This document shows positions 11,390-22,475 of a DNA stretch of 64,000 nt, piece after piece (the stretch's first letter is position 1; the number at the start of each line of letters is the position of its first letter). Under the pieces are notes generated by a model. It made no database searches. It saw nothing but the letters and a program-made list of their open reading frames with translations, and was not told the origin of the DNA. Position numbers and translations under genes: made by a program. Origin of the DNA: Aegilops tauschii subsp. strangulata (lineage: Eukaryota; Streptophyta; Magnoliopsida; Poales; Poaceae). The stretch spans positions 156,365,148 to 156,429,147 of the forward strand of contig NC_053040.3 in NCBI RefSeq assembly GCF_002575655.3, read 5' to 3'.

Positions 11390-11408
11390 CCCCACCTAGC
11401 GCGCCAAA
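11390..11408 (-). other. Primer binding site of Gypsy-1
   Basis: Two bases inside the 5' LTR the minus strand reads TTTGGCGCGCTAGGTGGGG. The leading TGGCGC matches the TGGCGCC start of the primer sites of the other Gypsy/Athila elements in this window (23459, 48354). The short leader between here and the gag ATG (11337-11389) shows nothing else. Confidence 0.6.
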
Positions 11409-11410
11409 GA

Positions 11411-12596
11411 TGTCGGTGGGAAACGACACCTATGGGATCACAAGAATCCCTACTACGGTTGCCGGGGCGCAGGGTTGCAAGAAGAGCAGGATTAATAGTC
11501 AGCACAAGGATCGTTTACCCAGGTTCGGGCCGCGAGGATGCGTAAAACCCTAGTCCTGCTTTGGTGGATGTATTGAGTGTTCTTGATCCCTCCAACTAGC
11601 TACGGTGGCTGAGCCATTCCAAAGAGCCGAATCCTCCTCCAGTACGCCATGGGCCTCCTTTTATAGTCGAAAGGGGCTGCCACAGTGGCACACAGGAGGT
11701 GGAAAGGCGTACAGTGATATGAGCTTATCACTCATATTACAGGACAAGACGCATTTAATGCATCGCTTAGGTATCCCCTTGCTTTATTGGGGACGGGAAC
11801 GAGGCCCGTCCCGTCCGTCGCCACTCCTCCTTGCTTCGACACGCGCCCTGGCCAGCGATGCATGCGGCGCCATGTAGGCAGGCAAACAGCTGAGGTGGCG
11901 CGGCGGTAGGGTCTTCACGAAGATCTGCATGCCGCCACACATGTGCTTGCTGATCTGGTCTGGGAGCTGCATGCTGCCACGCAGGTGCCAGCCCAGCTGG
12001 TTGAGCTGGCAGCTGCATGCGAACGGCGGTGGAGACTTGGCTGGTGCGGGCCTGGAGGTGGCCCTGCTGGCGTCCTTGGTGAGGGCCTTGCCGGGTGGCC
12101 CGGCAAGGGTCTCGCCATGGCGTGCTGTCGTCCCCGGCAAGGATCTTGCCGGGGGTCTTGTGGCTCTCCTCGGCAAGGATCTTGCCGAGGACCGTTGTCT
12201 TTTAATCCTCATCTGATCTTGAATATTCCTTGGTCTTGACAAAGATCTGCATGCCGCCATGGAGGTGCCTCCCGAGCCCTAGTTCCAACGTGGTTGGTTG
12301 AGTTGGAACCCGTGGGCTCGAGGGTGGCTCACTCCGCTGGTGTGGTCGAGCCGTCCCGGCAAGGGTCTTGTCGGGGCTGCTGAGGCTGCCCCCGGCAAGG
12401 GTCTTGCCGGGGGAACCTGCTTCGCCTCTCTGCTTCTTTGTGTTCTTGGCCTTGGCGTTGCTCTGGTTGTCTTGGGCTTCGGTTTTACCTCGGTTCACCT
12501 CCCCTGTTCTGCTTGGTGCGGCCGTGGGCGCGGCTCCGACTGTCCGTGCACAGGTACAGGGGTACAAAGGTGCGCCCCTTCTTTTGTACACCGACA
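11411..12596 (-). repeat. 5' LTR of Gypsy-1 (right on + strand)
   Basis: This is 1186 bp, TG...CA, the partner of 1243-2421. As the 5' LTR it carries the promoter: TATAAAA on the minus strand at 11659-11665 (plus strand CCTTTTATAGTCG), placing the start of transcription near 11630. Upstream of that promoter lies a cluster of CCGGCAAGGRTCTTGCCGG palindromes (12083-12190 and 12352-12413). Confidence 0.93.
11659..11665 (-). promoter_or_regulatory. LTR promoter TATA box of Gypsy-1
   Basis: On the minus strand CGACTATAAAAGGAGG stands about 250 bases before the LTR end, a usual position for an LTR core promoter. The same box is kept in the other LTR at 1491-1497. Confidence 0.6.
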
Positions 12597-12653
12597 ATAC
12601 ATGTCAACTATTTCATGCCCACTTTTTTCCACACTATCTATTGCATCTGTCTC

Positions 12654-14557
12654 TCATACAATGTGTGTACATTCAACTATGTTTCCTGTTTATCAGCCAT
12701 TTGAATTGGAGCGGGTGATGGCAGTATCTAGCGGAGTAAAAACACGGTCTTCAAATAAAACAGTGCTACCTCTTGGTGGAGATAGCACCCCGGTTGTACA
12801 TGCACGAGAACCAGCCCTACCACACATAACCCAGACTCTCGCAGATTTTACCCCTACTGCGATGGACAGAGAACCAGCTTCACCCAATCTAACCCCAACC
12901 CCAGCTGATAGTAGCTAGTTCCTGTTGACACAGCACCATCTCCACCACATAGCTCCCAAACAAGAGCAGTTAGTAAGGCAGCTCCAGTGCCCAAAGCGCC
13001 AGTGCTACCACGGCAAACCCCAACTCCACCAGTTAGTACACCTATTCCTATGGAGGAAGCACAACCGGCCATTCATAGTTTAGCATCTATCGCATTTGAT
13101 GTTGTTACATCCTATGTGTGTATCTTCCCATCATGGAAATATTATACTGAAGATGAAGGAAAATGCCAGTTGCAGGTGTTTGTCCAGGAGTTATGTGTAA
13201 GTAATGTTATTCATGGCAATTACTTTGCTTTGTCCCATACCTTCTACCTCCATGATGGTTATAATACAGCAAATTTTCCCATTTTTCTCTATAGAGAAGG
13301 ACCGATTTGGAAACTCAGGATGAGGTAACCTGTGCTAATACCTCTACTATCTTCAAGAATGCTTGGTGGCAGTATCAGAATTACCTGAAGAAAACATACT
13401 TCACTGGCAAAGAAACTCATCGAATTCCCTTACGTTCTCCTGAGACACATTTACTGGACGATGACTGGGAACGCCTTGTTCTGTACTGGTCCCGAACCAA
13501 GAATGTGGTAAGGACTATGAGCTCATTTTATTTTAAGTACTATATGCTTGCATCTTACTGTACTCTGTTCATGTAGAACAAGTGCTTAAACCTGAAGAAC
13601 AACTGTTCTCATTTAAGATTCCATTGCTATCGTGCATACTGCTTTGCTCTTATATCACTGTATTTACTCATACAAACTTATTTTTAAATTGAACGATCCA
13701 ATGGAAACTCCAATGGCACAACAGATATGTTTACGCATGTTTCTTTAACAGGTTTGCTCTTATAAATAGCTCTGTTGATTTCAATTTCAATTGTGTATAT
13801 AGTTGACTTCTCATATCATGCACATTACTAGCATCACAACATGGCCAATAGTGTTGTTGTACACATAGACCCGTGGTACCCATCTGAAATCATGTTGTGC
13901 CATGTAGTTTCCCACGCTTTGTATTCTTTCAGTGCTGCTTTCTCTTGTACTGATATGATTTCAACCGTGTCTCTATTTTGATTTGGCAAGACAATGCAGT
14001 GACCATAGGACATAGATATATGTTTGTTTGATGCTTTTATAATGTACTACTTGGCAATAGAAGACTTGGTAGTTTAATCTTGTCCACCTTACTAATGAAC
14101 TGGTTCACCGAAATGAGTTTCATATACTAGTACATGCTAAACCTGTTATGTGTCTGCTTGTTTCTTCTTTTAGAATGTTGATAGAATATTGGGGAACAGT
14201 GCCTTATTAAGCAAGGGTAAAGGAAGTAATGCAGATAAGGTTCAGGATAGTGAGACATCCTTGTTGGTCTCCAACAAAGCTGATAAAATAGCTAAGGAAA
14301 ACTATCTTGAAGACAGTGAGACAACCCCAAAGTCATGTCTTGGTTTAGTGTTCGAGTTACTGGCCACTACCGCTGGCACAAGCTATTCAAACTCACTGTC
14401 TGAATCAGTTCGGTTTCTTGAATCTCAACTACAAGCTGAAAGACATCAATCAGCTGTGCTGCGACAAGAAGCGGAAGGACTGCGGAAGTCCCTGGAGCAT
14501 TCAGATGCAAACTTTCTGGTGCAACAGCAAGCGTTGGAGGATTTTAGGGCCAAATAG
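12654..14557 (+). pseudogene. Ptta/En-Spm-type CACTA protein, multi-exon, decayed
   Basis: After the Gypsy insertion the CACTA-borne gene resumes. A Pro/Thr-rich stretch (12712-13070) needs a frame change near 12920. An exon ending at 13507 contains IFKNAWWQYQNYLKKTYF and DDDWERLVLYWSRTKN, the pattern of plant transposase Ptta/En-Spm (Pfam Transposase_24 family). GTAAGG at 13508 is a good donor; TTCTTCTTTTAG ending at 14173 is a good acceptor. The last exon (14174-14557) encodes a Gln/Glu/Leu-rich coiled coil (LESQLQAERHQSAVLRQEAE) and stops at TAG 14555-14557. The intron 13508-14173 holds nothing else visible. Such proteins accompany CACTA transposases; the exact role is not established. Confidence 0.6.
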
Positions 14558-14950
14558 GGCAAAGCTAATAAGCTTGCTAAGCTTATTGCCAGCATGGTGG
14601 ATACCCAGGATAACGTTTCTTGAGCTCTTCTGAAGTTGTTTTAGTTATGGACTTGTTTTGCTGCCGCGTTTATTTGCACTGGTGGCCAATTTTGACGGCC
14701 AGTGTATGTAATATGATGCTTTGTTCCCTATATTTGCACTGGTGGCGAACTTTGATGCCCAGTGGATGTAATATGTGTAATAGCTGTAATAGGCTAGCGT
14801 TAGTTGCTTGCTTATTTATTTCCTTATTGTCTTGTTTAGTTGTTTTCTTGTAGTCGCTGCAATTCTTTTTCCGTGTTTTTCTGGTGGCCACATTAACCTA
14901 TTTTTGGTAACTAGGCCACAATAATCATGGCAACACACGGACTGTTGTAA
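14558..14950 (+). other. 3' flank of the CACTA gene
   Basis: AT-rich, probably the 3' UTR. A short direct repeat, TTTGCACTGGTGGC..A.TTTGA.G.CCAGTG, occurs at about 14672 and 14731. No gene is supported. Confidence 0.4.
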
Positions 14951-15165
14951 CCATGGGCCTCCTGCGGGACGTAGGATCCATGGGCCTTCTACGGGCCATA
15001 CGATCCATGGGCCTTGTACGGGTCGTATGATCCATGGGCCTTGTACGGGTTGTATGATCCATGGGCCTTATATGGCCGTATGATCGATGGGCCTTCTACG
15101 GGCCGTATGATCCATGGGCCTTCTACGGGCCGTAGGATCCATGGGCCTTCTATGGGGCGTATAAC
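14951..15165 (+). repeat. 27-bp tandem subterminal array of the CACTA element
   Basis: Eight copies of a unit beginning CCATGGGCC and containing TTCTACGGGCCGTATGAT start at 14951, 14978, 15005, 15032, 15059, 15085, 15112 and 15139. The period is 27 bp with one 26-bp step. There are no spacers. Subterminal repeat arrays are known binding sites for CACTA transposase accessory proteins; the role here is inferred. Confidence 0.85.
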
Positions 15166-16188
15166 CATTTCGCCAAACATGGGCCTTACTATTCGTGGAC
15201 CATAACGGGCCGTTAATAGGCCGTATTTGATAACGCTATGGAAACAGCCCAACGTGTTAACGGGCCACAAGCGGGCCGAATGTAACCACAAGCTGAATTT
15301 GGCCCACAAATAGAATAGACCAGTAACGGACCGTAACTAATCGAATTCTAGAAATGAGCCCAAGAATAAATGGGCCCTTAAGGCCGAAAGTTAACACGGG
15401 CTAGAAACGGCCGATGGAATAATGGGTCGTTAATGGGTATAAAGCGATACATTGTTCATTATGGGCCAGTTTCATCTTGGGCCTTTAATGGGCCCAGAGT
15501 TACAAAGGGCCTCATATGGGCCGAAAGACATCATGGGCCATACATGGGTCGGAAGTTATAATGGGCTGGAATCATATTGGACGGCCCAGATGAAGCTACT
15601 GGGCTTAATTCTGATAGGCCGTAACGGGCCGGGAGTTAGCGGGTCGTAAATGTGCTATATACGAACAGGCAGTTAACAGGCTTTCCGTGGGCCGGCCCAT
15701 TACCTTTTGAACAAGTCAAACGGGCCGGCCTTTTCACCGAAATGGGCCTCTGTTGGGCCGTGCCACGTGTCGACGTATCATAGGCGCCTCCTGTCCAATG
15801 AGTGGATGACATCTGTCCCAACGGTGAGCCAACACGTGTTTCCTCTGGCCAATGAGAATTTTACATGTGGAAAATCCCCATTGGTCCGGGCTGTTAACGA
15901 GTTATCGGATCCAAAACCGGGCCCAATAGCTTAACAGCGACCCGTTATGGTGGTTGCCACGTGTCGGTCACCTTGACGAAAACACTTCCATGACGCGCCA
16001 TTTATCGTCATGGAAGTGGACACTTCCGTGATGATAATTTTGGTAATGTCATGGAACACTTCTATGACATCACAGGTATGACTATCTTGATTCTGTCATA
16101 AACTCGTCATGGATGTACATGCATGACAGAAAATGTGACCTACTGTGACAAACACGTATCATCACGGAAGTGTCTTTTTTTTGTAGTG
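15166..16188 (+). repeat. CACTA subterminal region and right terminal inverted repeat
   Basis: Irregular GGGCC-bearing repeats (ACGGGCCG, AATGGGCC and similar) continue to about 15930. Then come inverted motifs around TCATGGAAGTG and CACTTCC(G/A)TGA, and the terminus GTGTCTTTTTTTTGTAGTG at 16170-16188. No ORF is supported. Confidence 0.7.
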
Positions 16189-17836
16189 TGTGTGAATACA
16201 TAGACAAAACAAACTGTCCCTAGTATGCCTCTACTTGACTAGCTCATTAATCAAAGATGGTTAAGTTTCCTAACCATAGACATGTGTTGTCATTTGATGA
16301 ACGGGATCACATCATTAGGAGAATGATGTGATGGACAAGACCCATCCGTTAGCTTAGCATAATGATCGTTAAGTTTTTAGTGCTATTGCTTTCTTCATGA
16401 CTTATACATATTCCTCTGACTATGAGATTATGCAACTCCCGGATACCGGAGGAACACCTTGTGTGCTATCAAACGTCACAAAGTAACTGGGTGATTATAA
16501 AGATGTTCTACAGGTGTCTCCGAAGGTGTTTGTTGGGTTGGCATAGATCGAGATTAGGATTTGTCACTCCGTGTATCGGAGAGGTATCTCTGGGCCCTCT
16601 CGGTAATGCACATCACTATAAGCCTTGCAAGCAATGTGACTAATGATTTAGTTGCGGGATGATGCATTACGGAACGAGTAAAGAGACTTGCCGGTAACGA
16701 GATTGAACTAGGTATAAGGATACCGACGATCGAATCTCGGGCAAGTAACATACCGATGACAAAGGGAATGACGTATGTTGTCATTGCAGTTTGACCGATA
16801 AAGGTCTTCGTAGAATATGTAGGAACCAATATGAGCATCCAGGTTCCGCTATTGGTTATTGACCGAAGATGTGTCTCGGTCATGTCTACATAGTTCTCGA
16901 ACCCGCAGGGTCCGCATGCTTAACGTTCGATGACGATTTGTATTATGAGTTATGTGTTTTGGTGACCGAAGTTTGTTCGGAGTCCCGGATGAGATCACGG
17001 ACATGATGAGGAGTCTCGAAATGGTCGAGAGGTAAAGATTGATATATTGGAAGGTAGTATTCGGACACCGGAAGGGTTCCGGAGTGTATCGGGTACATAC
17101 CGGAGTACCGGAGGGGTTACCGGAACCCCTCGGGGAAAGACATGGGCCATATGGGCCATAGGAGGGAGGCTAACCAGCCCACAAGGGGCTGGTGCGCCCC
17201 CCACAAGGAAGGAGTCCGAATTGGATTAGGGAAGGGGGCGTACCCCCCCCCCCTTCCTTCTCCTACTCCCTCTCCTTTCCCCCTTTCCCCCTGCGGAAAA
17301 AGGAAAAAAGGGGGGCAAATCCTACTAGGACTGGAGTCCTAGTAGGACTCCCCTCTCCCTGGCGCGCCCCTTGTTGGCCGGCCTCCTCCTCCCCTCCTTT
17401 ACATACGGGGGCAGGGGGCACCCCAAAGCACATCAATTGTTCTCTTAGCCGTGTGCGGTACCCCCCCCCCTCCACAGTTTACTCCTCCGGTCATAGTGTC
17501 GTAGTGCTTAGGCGAAGCCCTACGCGGATCGCATCACCATCATCGTCACCACGTCGTCGTGCTGATGGAACTCTCCCTCGACCCTCTGCTGGATCAAGAG
17601 TTCTAGGGACGTCATTGAGCTGAACGTGTGCAGAACTCGGAGGTGCCGTACGTTCGGTGCTTGCTCGGTTGGATCGCGAAAACGTTCGACTACATCAACC
17701 GCGTTAAGCTAATGCTTCCGCTTCGGTCTACAAGGGTACGTGGACACACTCTCCCCCTTTTGTTGCTATGCATCTCCTAGATAGATCTTGCGTGAGCGTA
17801 GGAAATTTTTCAAATTGCATGTTATGTTCCCCAACA
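16189..17836 (+). mobile_element. Angela-like Ty1/Copia LTR, 5'-truncated (solo LTR or LTR fragment)
   Basis: It begins abruptly at the CACTA terminus with TGTGAATACATAGACAAAAC and runs to GTTATGTTCCCCAACA, the end of BARE/Angela-type LTRs. No Copia primer site (TGGTATCAGAGC) follows, so this is not the 5' LTR of an intact element. The missing LTR start would lie beyond the left end of the CACTA element if the CACTA inserted into it. It contains a perfect 13-bp inverted repeat with a 2-base loop (17320-17347) and GGCGCGCC at 17362-17369. ORFs of 60-143 codons here lie in LTR sequence and are not genes. Confidence 0.8.
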
Positions 17837-18377
17837 CAACTGCACGGTAGACTCACCCAGGTCGTAGCGCCGCAGTAATGCCCAATGAGCCATCAAATCA
17901 CAAAACCCCCGCCTTTCCAGCTTTAGCTGTAAGATGGACGGACGAAGCAGCAATATTTCACTAGGCCTGAATCCCCTTCTCCCTCGTCTCCTTGTTCAGA
18001 GAAAACCCCCCTCTTGGAGATTGCATAGGGTTTTCTCATGGAGAACTAGGTACGAATTCTTCATCCATCCCCGATAAATCCAAGTCGCTTGGTCGCGGGT
18101 AATCCTAGGATGGCAGCCGCCGCCGTTGATTCATTTTTCTTCCTACTGAATCTAGTATGTTTCATTTGCAATGCCCAAAGTGCGAGGACCCTACAGGTTT
18201 CTGCGCCCTCGGCGAGACGCCACACTTGTTCCTTCTCATCCGAACACAGGATTTTAAAACACGCACAATATCTTCCTAGAATCCTCTTTTCTATCCGGGA
18301 GGGTGGGGTTTTTTGAACATGATGTTGACTAATTTGGAAATTTGGATTGCTATATTTGGATAAAAGGTACTAGTACC
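17837..18377 (+). other. Upstream part of the decayed B3-like gene
   Basis: A C/T-rich, leader-like stretch is followed by ATGGAGAACTAG and a possible donor GTACGA (18040-18056). It continues into AT-rich sequence with a short Cys/Pro-containing peptide around 18165-18240. It resembles the 5' part of the B3-like gene that follows, but no intact exon can be defined. Confidence 0.35.
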
Positions 18378-19441
18378 ATGGTTAACACTGACGTGAAGGA
18401 GGAAATTATTTCTAGATTTGGATAGGGAATAGATTGTGTTCTCATATTATTTTTCCTGCAATGCATTCCCTGCTCTGCCAGAACACATGTACTCAAGATG
18501 GTCGGCCTTGCCATAAATGAATACACCAGTTTAATGGTCACATTGAAGACAAGCCATGGATATAAGTTCCGAGTTGGGTTCATGAACCAAGAAGATCGTT
18601 GCTTTTTTTATGGCCGAACTTGGATAAAATTTCTCAAGTGTTATGGACTGAAAGTTGGCGCACGAATGTTGATGGAAATAGCAGAACATGCTCTCATCTT
18701 CACTGTGATCTTCCACCCCGACGTCGTTCCAATTGTTCATCCATGTTAGTTTTGTATATGGTTCTTGCCTGTTGCCTCGATTACTTCTTAATCCACCTAT
18801 TCTGTCTAACTAATCACAATTTAACTTTAGAAGTAGCAACGAATCTCTCACGAAGATGCTACTTCTAACTAATATTTCTTATAATTGGTGGCACGTGTAG
18901 GTTATTTCAAAGTTAAGCAGGCTACTCATTTGTTATTCTATAAGAACTCGATTGTTACTGATGGCACTGAAGTTGACTGGGACGACATCCACAAGTTCCT
19001 ACACTTTATTGATCGTCTTGAGGTCCTTGTGGGGCGTTTCAATGGTGGAAGGCCACGTGGGATATGTGTGCCACTACTGCACACATTGAACAGGTCCAAC
19101 TGTATCGAGAAACTTATGCTACGAGTTGTTTTCTGTTATATATGTTGTTCATAAACTCTTGCTTACACATAGCTTTACAGTTGTGATCTTCTTGAAACAG
19201 AAATTGCGCGGTTCTATTGTTCCTATATAGATGCCTGACCATGGTCGGGTCAGACTTGCGCTTGGTCACAACATGATGTTTATACTCCATTCCCCTTGGA
19301 GGTGAAAGGATACTTATTCATGGGTGGTCTCAAATAATGAAGGCACGTCCACCTTGGAGAATAGGACAAAAGGTTATGTTCATGCTTTTCCATGGCTCTA
19401 AAGCGAATGTCCTGTTTATTGACCACATTGCGAGATGAAGC
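18378..19441 (+). pseudogene. Decayed gene with two B3-like (REM-type) domains
   Basis: The first domain (18378-18749) reads VKEEIISRFG, a TAG at 18423-18425, then TSLMVTLKTSHGYKFRVGF, DRCFFYGRTWIKFLKCYGLK and IFTVIFHPDVVPIVHP. The W..F..YGL..G order is that of plant B3 domains. After an intron-like gap a linker (18885-19154) continues with VDWDDIHKFLHFIDRLEVL. A second, worse-preserved domain (19200-19438) shows KLRGSIVPI, a stop, DHGRVRLALGH, frame changes, then GYLFMGG and MKARPPWRIGQKVMFMLFHG. At least two stops and two frameshifts make it non-functional. The family assignment is by pattern; B3 proteins are plant transcription factors acting in the nucleus. It may be a host gene fragment or cargo of the second CACTA element. 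Confidence 0.55.
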
Positions 19442-19639
19442 CGCTTTTAGAAGGTTGTGGATGCGCGGGGTGGAGCCCGGGCCGTGTCCTGGGGCTTGGT
19501 GGCCTCACCCTTGGTTAACTGTAGGCAAAGTAGCATTGTTCGAGGCGTGCTTTGTATGGTTGAACCTGTATAAGTACTCACACTGCTTTCAACTATGGTT
19601 GTTAAGTGCCCCTGCTGGTTTCAGTTAAGGTTGTTAAGT

Positions 19640-21870
19640 ACTCATGCTGCTTTTACAATCTGTCGTGTTTCTTCAGTCCTGTCTTCCTCCAGCCGCCAAA
19701 ACCAAACCAGCGCCGGCGGGACTGCCTGCTTCCGCCTCCCATGGCTGGCTACGCCTCAGCGCACGCATCGCCGCCCCACCGTCTCCTAAATCATTAACAC
19801 CGATGTCTGATGCCTCGCTGTCATCCTCCGCGCGCTTTGGTGCGCTCGCCGCGGTGCCGCCCTCTCGCGTTGTCAACATGGTCAACAAACAAGAGGAATC
19901 GAGAGAGGACTGTATGTGGAGAGGATGACAGTAGGGGCCCACCATGTCCATGGCCGTACGCAAGGAAGTTCCTCTTTTTATATATATATACTCCATTGTC
20001 AGCGTATAGAAAAAGAAAATGCTTCCTCCTAGTGGTTTCCTGACATCTGGGACCCACGACATTGCCAGCGCATATAGTCAATAGGCAAGAGAACAGCACA
20101 AGATCGGCTGACACCTGGGACGTAGCCGCTTGAGCACTAAATTTTTTGTTATTGTTGAGATGGAGCAGGGTTTCAACTAGGTTGTGGCCCGTCTAGCCCA
20201 GGCTTATATTTTACGTTCACCACATGACCAGCCTAGATATTTTTTCTTTGTGAAAATGAGCCCAGTTTTTTTTTGACGAATACCCAATCCAGGCCTACTT
20301 ATTTTTCTACGCCCTGATGGGCTGCAACTCTTTCAAGACGGCTGCAAATCTTAAAAGTAATATGAAATGGGTTGTAAATAGAAAACGACAAATTGTCAAT
20401 TACTTTATAATTTCTGAATTTTTTCTCATTTTCAGATTCCAATTTCACTGGGCTTTAACCTAATTTAAATATATCTTCAAAGTACTTTAAATCTGGCTTG
20501 ACATTTCGGCATTAAAAATAGTTTGGACCCCACAGAAATATGCGAAATTTTGTTTAAATTTTTAACCCTGGCCCTGGCCAACAAAAAAAGGACTGCAATA
20601 AATTGCATAAGAAGTTGCAATGAGCTATAAATTATCAAGAGAATAGGGAATGGTCTGACGGCCTATTAACTTGACACGTATGCAAGATTTTTTTACTTAT
20701 TATATACGTCAACAAACGATTCTAGCAGACGTAACCATTGGATGTCAATCCAACGGCCGTCGTGCTTCATCAATCTCGGATCTTCTTGCTCCAGACGCCA
20801 AATCCAGCGACGGCGGGACTGCCTGCTCCCGCCTCCCATGGCCGGCTGTGCTGCCGCGCAGGCCTCACCGCCCCCTACTACTCCCACCGCTGGCCAGGCC
20901 ATCCCTCTACTCGCCCACATCACTCCACTGATTTGGCTTCGCCGCCTCCAGGTCATTCTCTTCCTGGGTCTCGCCGACGTACATCGCGCTGGTGTTCTCG
21001 GCACGGCGTGGTCAACGTTGTCAACAAACGACAACATCGGAAGAGGGATGTACATGCAGAGGCTGACAGTTGGGACCCACATGGTCCATGGCCGCACGCA
21101 AGCAAGTACCTCCTTATTGCGCCAAAAATAATGAATACTCCCAATGACAGCTGGGACCCACCAGCTATATCTTGGCACAGAAGGAAGTGCCTCCTTATTA
21201 AGCGAAAAATAACGAGTGCTCCCCATGACAGTTGGGGCCCACCAGATTTGGAGGCTGACTTGTGGCCCTACTAAGTTGACGCGTACGAAGGATTTGTCAA
21301 CTTAGTCAACAAATGATTCTATCACCAGTGACCATTGGATTGTTAACATCGGTCGTCCTGCTTCTTCAACCTCTGATTTTCTTGCTCCAGCCATCCAAAC
21401 CACCGTGTGCTCCTGCCTCTCGTGGCCGGCTGTGCTGCCTCGGAGGCCTCACCGCCCCTACTACTTCCACCGCTGGCCAGGCCATCCCTCTACTCACCCA
21501 CACCCCCTGTTATTCTGCGGTGACGACAGCCTCACACCGCAGCCGAACCATTCAACACTCGTACTACCCTCCGCATGCTCCCAGGCTCCGCGTCGTTCCC
21601 TGCCTCACCATCATCCATCGCCTGGTGTTGTCTGTACGGCGTGGTCAACATGGTCAACGAACGACAGCCATGGGAAGAGGACTGTACGTGGTCAGGCTGA
21701 CAAATGTACCCACCAGCTACATTTTCGCACGCAAGGAAGTGCCTCCATATTACGTGCAAAAAAAGAATCCTCCCCCTGTCAGCTCGGAACCACCAGCTAC
21801 ATCTTCGCATGCAAGGAAGTGCCTCCTTATCCTCCCTGACAGCCGGGACCCACCCGGTCGAAGCTACGTA
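19640..21870 (+). repeat. Three diverged ~600-bp direct repeats
   Basis: Blocks at about 19640-20130, 20710-21250 and 21310-21870 share an ordered series: CTCCAGCCGCCAAA-like, CCTCCCATGGC(C/T)GGCT, CGTGGTCAACGTTGTCAACA-like, GAGGACTGTA(C/T)GTGG, GGCTGACA...GGGACCCAC and GCAAGGAAGT(G/A)CCTCC. They are clearly homologous but diverged. ORFs crossing them change frame between copies, so coding is unlikely. Confidence 0.7.
20131..20709 (+). other. AT-rich spacer between the direct repeats
   Basis: About 580 bases with no supported gene. It is rich in A/T runs and contains a short repeated wording around GGGCTGCAA and GACTGCAATAAATTGCA. Nothing else recognised. Confidence 0.4.
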
Positions 21871-22211
21871 GCGTTGTCATTCTGGTTGCGAACGTGTGCG
21901 TACATACTGGTCCATCGGTCTTTCTGCCATGATGAACCATGGCCCGGTAAGGAGCGGTAGCTGTTCAGGCAGTCCCGTCTATATCGTGTACACGTACGTA
22001 CGTACATACGGGTGGGGTCTCGAATGCCTAATCGTGCATACGTACGACCAGGGCTCGTGTACATGGGGAGGTAGCGGCGACGTCTCCTCGGCAGCCAACT
22101 GGCTAGGTTGGAACAGAGAAACTGCGTCGTCGTGTTCATTGGGAGGCAATGGAATGTTTCGTGTTCATCGGGAGCCAATCGGCTTGGACGGAACAGCCGA
22201 AACGAGGCCTG
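21871..22211 (+). other. Spacer before the 81-bp array
   Basis: No gene is supported. It includes a short ACGTACGTACGTACATACG tract (about 21990-22012) and the first imperfect members of the GTGTTCAT-type repeats that follow. Confidence 0.4.
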
Positions 22212-22475
22212 GCGTACCGCAGAACGGAGGAAACGGCCTTGTGTTCGACCGCCTACGGTTGAAACGGGATCCTGTTCACCGGGAGGGGTGTGGCGTACCG
22301 TAAAACGGAGGAAACGGACTTGTGTTCGAGTGCCTACGGTCGAAACGGGGTCCTGTTGATCGGGAGGGGTGTGGCATACCGCAAAGCGGAGGAAACGGAC
22401 TTGTGTTTGAGCGCTACGATCGAAACAAGGGTCCTGTTCATCGGGAGGGGTGTGGCGTACCGCAAAACGGGACTC
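22212..22475 (+). repeat. 81-bp tandem array
   Basis: Units start at 22212, 22293, 22374 and 22455 (GCGTACCG or GCATACCG). Each contains ACGGAGGAAACGGACTTGTG and GGTCCTGTTCATCGGGAGG. The period is exactly 81 bp for three units and the fourth is partial. Because 81 is a multiple of three, several frames stay open by repetition alone; this is not evidence of a protein. Confidence 0.9.

Larger units (their letters stand above)
1243..12596 (-). mobile_element. Gypsy-1: complete Ty3/Gypsy LTR retrotransposon, Tat/Retand-like, minus strand
   Basis: Two LTRs start TGTCGGTGGG and end GACA; the flanking 5-bp duplication is ATACA (1238-1242 and 12597-12601). Reading the minus strand the order is LTR, primer site, gag, protease, RT, RNase H, integrase, a non-coding stretch carrying an antisense ORF, polypurine tract, LTR. 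Domain order and motifs (protease LVDGGAG, RT YMDDVVVKT, integrase HP..N..AERAN) place it in Ty3/Gypsy; the antisense ORF between integrase and the 3' LTR fits the Tat lineage. The pol frame is broken mostly by single nonsense codons plus one frameshift near 5950, so it is no longer autonomous. By eye I count about 15 mismatches over the first ~370 bp of the two LTRs. Confidence 0.93.
1..16188 (+). mobile_element. CACTA (En/Spm) DNA transposon, right part; left end outside window
   Basis: The sequence ends at 16188 in TTTTTTTTGTAGTG, the reverse complement of the CACTA-type terminus CACTACAAAAAAAA. Inside it are exons of a plant Ptta/En-Spm protein (12654-14557), a 27-bp subterminal array (14951-15165) and a long stretch rich in GGGCC and GTCATGGAAGTG-like motifs typical of CACTA subterminal DNA. 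A Gypsy element (1243-12596) is inserted in it; removing that insert joins the flanks at the ATACA duplication. The left terminus is not in the window, so total length and TSD cannot be proved; the three bases after the terminus are TGT. No TNP2-type transposase catalytic region is visible here. Confidence 0.75.

Noticed and set aside
14951..15165. Regularly spaced repeats resembling a CRISPR array
   Set aside because: The units are head-to-tail with no unique spacers and lie beside a CACTA terminus in plant DNA.
17192..17623. 143-codon Pro/Ser-rich ORF
   Set aside because: It lies inside an Angela-like LTR over C-rich runs; low complexity, no domain.
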